A DNA stretch of 7,945 bases from Candidatus Gerdarchaeota archaeon. Lineage in GTDB: Archaea > Asgardarchaeota > Heimdallarchaeia > JABLTI01. The notes beneath the pieces are model-generated. The model did not search any database. It was not told the origin of the DNA and saw only the letters and a program-made list of their open reading frames with translations. The stretch is from contig JAEOUJ010000260.1 of the NCBI GenBank assembly GCA_016839405.1, positions 1 through 7,945 of the forward strand, in the 5' to 3' direction. This document shows positions 5,855 to 7,945 of the stretch, in pieces. Position 1 is the stretch's first letter, and each line of letters opens with the position of its first letter. The translations under genes and the position numbers were made by a program.

Positions 5855-7738
5855 TTGGAAGATCCTAAAGTTAGAGAACAATTCGAGAAAGCACTAGAAC
5901 TTTTTGTCGAAAGAGCTAAAAAAGACACACAAGTTCTAGGTATTATTCTTTTTGGTAGTCTAGCAAAAAATATGGTTCATGAGCGATCAAACATTAATGT
6001 CATGGTGATAACTAAAGAAGGACGTGATGGATACAAACGATTACTTGAGAATGGTGTACAAATTGATGCTGGTGTATATGGATTAGATGAATTTAGAAGA
6101 AGAATAAATGGCAGACAAAGAATTGCTTATCATCAGAGTTTATGCCAAAGTAAATTGCTCTTTTCAAGAGATGGTGCATTAACTGAATTGTATAATAGTA
6201 TTAGTAAAAATATTAGTGGCAAAGATCAAAGTGAAATGAGATTATTATATTCTAATTATACTATCTATGATCTTCAAAAGGCAGAAAAATATCTCTATAT
6301 CAAAAATGACCTTGAACATAGTCTTTGGTATACTATTCATGCTCTTAGTGAACTAGGGTATTGTATATGTTATATGAAAGGTGTTTTTCCACCACGAGAA
6401 ACAATATCAGAAGCTAAAAAACTCTATCCTGATTTCTTCACATCATTATATGACAATTTAGTAAATAATAAAGTAACAAAAGAGTTGTTAGAGGAAACAA
6501 TAAAGAAAACTTATGAATTTCTAGATGAACATGCACTTGAAAATAGCAAACTGATTCTAGATTATTTATCAGAAAATAATGGAACTGCAAGTCAATCTGA
6601 TATAGTAGCTCATTTCAGACCAACTGGTGGTTTCTTTATCGAATTTGGTTATTTACATAAAAGACGTATCTTACGTAGAACCTATGCTACAAGACGACTT
6701 ACTAAGAAAGGTTTAGTGGAGTATTTTGAACCACAGTATCACTTTGATTGGGAATCATTTAATCCTAAAGAAATGGTTCCTACACAAATTGGTCCATCAG
6801 CTATTAATCATTCTCTCATAATCAAAGATTATCATGCTTCATTCGATTCTCTTGTTGAGAAAGCTAAAAAAGATGAGTACGTTCTTTCGCTTATGTTATG
6901 CGGAAGTCTTTCTTATGACAAAGTATGGGAAAAATCAGATTTAGATGCAATAATTGTAACAAGAGATGAACCATATGATCGATATCAAGCTCTAATCGAA
7001 AAAGATGTTTACATTGATACTTTTGTTCATACTCGAGATAGGTTCAGAAAATTAATACAAAGAGCAACTGATGGTAGTATACTTCATTCATTCTTTTCAA
7101 AAAGTAAACTAATTTTTACAAAAGATGAATCTATTTATGATCTATATGAAGACTTAGAAAAAATAGGATTAAGAGATTTAGAGAAAATGTTGATGACAAA
7201 TTATATCTATGCTAAAGATCTCATCAATAAATCATTAAGAGCTCTTAATCTCAATAATGATCCTAGTTTTAGCTTTAACTTTATACTTTCAGGTATAAGA
7301 CGATTGGCTAACATAGAGGTTATATTGAATAGACAGATACCTTTGAGAGAATCAATTGAGCAAGCATTGAAAATAAATCCTATATTCTTCAAAGATATTT
7401 TCATAGAAACTATTCATTTACCAAATAAAAATAAAGAAACTATGATCGAAGTCATAAATAAAATGAATCAATATCTAAAAGATCGATTAGATATGATAAT
7501 CCAATCTGTTCTAAGACTTATCGAGAAACATAAAGAATTAACTTATGAAGATTTATTTGACCACTTTAAGGATATACGAATTACAATGGATCTTAAAGAT
7601 TTTATAGATAGTGGTTTGATAATAGAGATACCTGCTACTTGTAGATTTGTAAAGAAAAGTTCATCAGAAATGCTACAACCAGCTTATTTAGTTGAAAACA
7701 TCAGTTCAGATGATATAATGATGGATATTGAAATATAA
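5855..7738 (+). CDS. Tandem-duplicated nucleotidyltransferase/winged-helix protein with a degenerate first active site
   Basis: This 627-residue protein has two homologous halves offset by about 316 residues. Each has a pol-beta-type nucleotidyltransferase core, a helical region and a winged-helix-like region. Half 1: GS at 34-35, then NIN at 46-48 where the family has DxD, and Asp71. Half 2: GS at 350-351, intact DLD at 362-364, and Asp388. The GS-to-DxD spacing is identical (11). Over residues 18-56 versus 334-372, 16 of 39 positions are identical, and PPRETISEAKKLYPDFF (179-195) matches PLRESIEQALKINPIFF (496-512) at 9 of 17. Winged-helix-like parts are near 230-298 and 550-612. Half 1 should not bind catalytic metals normally, while half 2 looks active. 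Such enzymes transfer a nucleotide to a small molecule (as aminoglycoside or lincosamide nucleotidyltransferases do), RNA or protein, and the target here is unknown. The helical parts could be HEPN-like, but no clear R-x4-6-H motif was seen. It is last in the operon. Confidence 0.85.
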   Translation: MEDPKVREQFEKALELFVERAKKDTQVLGIILFGSLAKNMVHERSNINVMVITKEGRDGYKRLLENGVQIDAGVYGLDEFRRRINGRQRIAYHQSLCQSKLLFSRDGALTELYNSISKNISGKDQSEMRLLYSNYTIYDLQKAEKYLYIKNDLEHSLWYTIHALSELGYCICYMKGVFPPRETISEAKKLYPDFFTSLYDNLVNNKVTKELLEETIKKTYEFLDEHALENSKLILDYLSENNGTASQSDIVAHFRPTGGFFIEFGYLHKRRILRRTYATRRLTKKGLVEYFEPQYHFDWESFNPKEMVPTQIGPSAINHSLIIKDYHASFDSLVEKAKKDEYVLSLMLCGSLSYDKVWEKSDLDAIIVTRDEPYDRYQALIEKDVYIDTFVHTRDRFRKLIQRATDGSILHSFFSKSKLIFTKDESIYDLYEDLEKIGLRDLEKMLMTNYIYAKDLINKSLRALNLNNDPSFSFNFILSGIRRLANIEVILNRQIPLRESIEQALKINPIFFKDIFIETIHLPNKNKETMIEVINKMNQYLKDRLDMIIQSVLRLIEKHKELTYEDLFDHFKDIRITMDLKDFIDSGLIIEIPATCRFVKKSSSEMLQPAYLVENISSDDIMMDIEI

Positions 7739-7739
7739 A

Positions 7740-7945
7740 CTATCCATCAATTAACTCTTTTTTTGGAATATTAATTGTTATAAGTAACAAATCTTGATTT
7801 GAGGTATTTTTATAGCCGTGCCTAATACCAGCAGAAATCCTGACTAGTAAATTAGGTTTAATTTCAAATGTTTTATTGTCAAGATAACCTTCACCATATC
7901 CTGCTAGAAATAGAAAAATATGATGGTAGTTATCAACATGAATTG
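7740..7945 (-). CDS. Cupin-domain protein, C-terminal part (continues beyond right edge)
   Basis: The minus-strand frame is open from the right edge (last full codon 7941-7943) to TAG at 7740-7742, giving 67 visible residues. It reads as the C-terminal half of a cupin barrel. HVDNYHHIFLFLAGYGEGYL (visible 2-21) resembles motif 1 and its following strands. LLVRISAGIRHGYKN (32-46) fits motif 2, PxGxxHxxxN, with Ser for Pro, His42 as metal ligand and Asn46. The start, full length and N-terminal domains are outside the window, so function cannot be assigned; sugar isomerase, dioxygenase and regulatory cupins all share this fold. It is convergent with the nucleotidyltransferase gene, with 1 nt between the two stop codons. 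Confidence 0.75.
   Translation of the reverse strand, partial: IHVDNYHHIFLFLAGYGEGYLDNKTFEIKPNLLVRISAGIRHGYKNTSNQDLLLITINIPKKELIDG
7758..7764 (+). terminator. T7 run after the operon, possible terminator
   Basis: A run of seven T lies 20 nt after the operon stop, inside the 3' end of the opposite cupin gene (Lys-Lys codons). No stem precedes it. A U-run terminator of archaeal type would fit; an intrinsic bacterial terminator would not, for lack of a stem. Confidence 0.3.

Noticed and set aside
7207..7404. Minus-strand open frame of 65 codons inside the nucleotidyltransferase gene
   Set aside because: It is a shadow of the helical region of half 2, with no independent support.
5855..7738. 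HEPN-MNT toxin-antitoxin pair
   Set aside because: Both halves are fused nucleotidyltransferase units with winged-helix-like regions. No separate HEPN toxin ORF and no clear R-x4-6-H motif was seen.

Overview
The window is AT-rich prokaryotic DNA, roughly one-third G+C by eye. Genes are tightly packed, Shine-Dalgarno sequences are strong, Arg is mostly AGA and Ile ATA is frequent. A TATA-like box (TTATATAA) with a purine-rich upstream flank lies before the main operon and no good sigma-70 promoter was seen. This leans towards a low-GC archaeon, possibly Asgard-like, but a low-GC bacterium such as a clostridial relative is not excluded. No rRNA, tRNA, CRISPR, insertion sequence or phage gene is visible.

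Layout. (1) 2-1504 (+) is an L-fucose/arabinose isomerase-like protein cut by the left edge. (2) 1514-1852 (-) is a small cupin convergent with it. (3) 1853-2165 is a gene-free divergent region. Its left part is extremely AT-rich with spaced A-tracts. Then comes a TATA-like box, and then a sharply more GC-rich stretch (2036-2136) of consecutive hairpins, which looks like a structured 5' leader. It also holds a possible 27-codon leader ORF and ends in a strong GGAGG. (4) 2166-7738 (+) is a three-gene operon: a full-length but divergent UvrA-family ABC ATPase (943 aa), an alpha/beta hydrolase (279 aa) 17 nt later, and a 627-aa protein that starts with TTG directly after the hydrolase stop. The last protein is a head-to-tail duplication of nucleotidyltransferase + helical region + winged-helix-like region. 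Its first nucleotidyltransferase copy has lost the catalytic DxD (now NxN), while the second keeps it. (5) 7740-7945 (-) is the C-terminal part of another cupin, convergent with the operon and 1 nt from its stop.

How the genes may work together. The operon is the interesting part. UvrA proteins sense distorted DNA in excision repair, and stand-alone relatives such as DrrC give self-resistance to DNA-binding drugs. Alpha/beta hydrolases and pol-beta-type nucleotidyltransferases both include drug-modifying enzymes. A UvrA-like ATPase, a hydrolase and a half-dead double nucleotidyltransferase behind a structured leader could be an inducible detoxification or DNA-damage module. That is inference: the sequence shows the families, the intact or missing catalytic residues and the operon structure, not the substrate.
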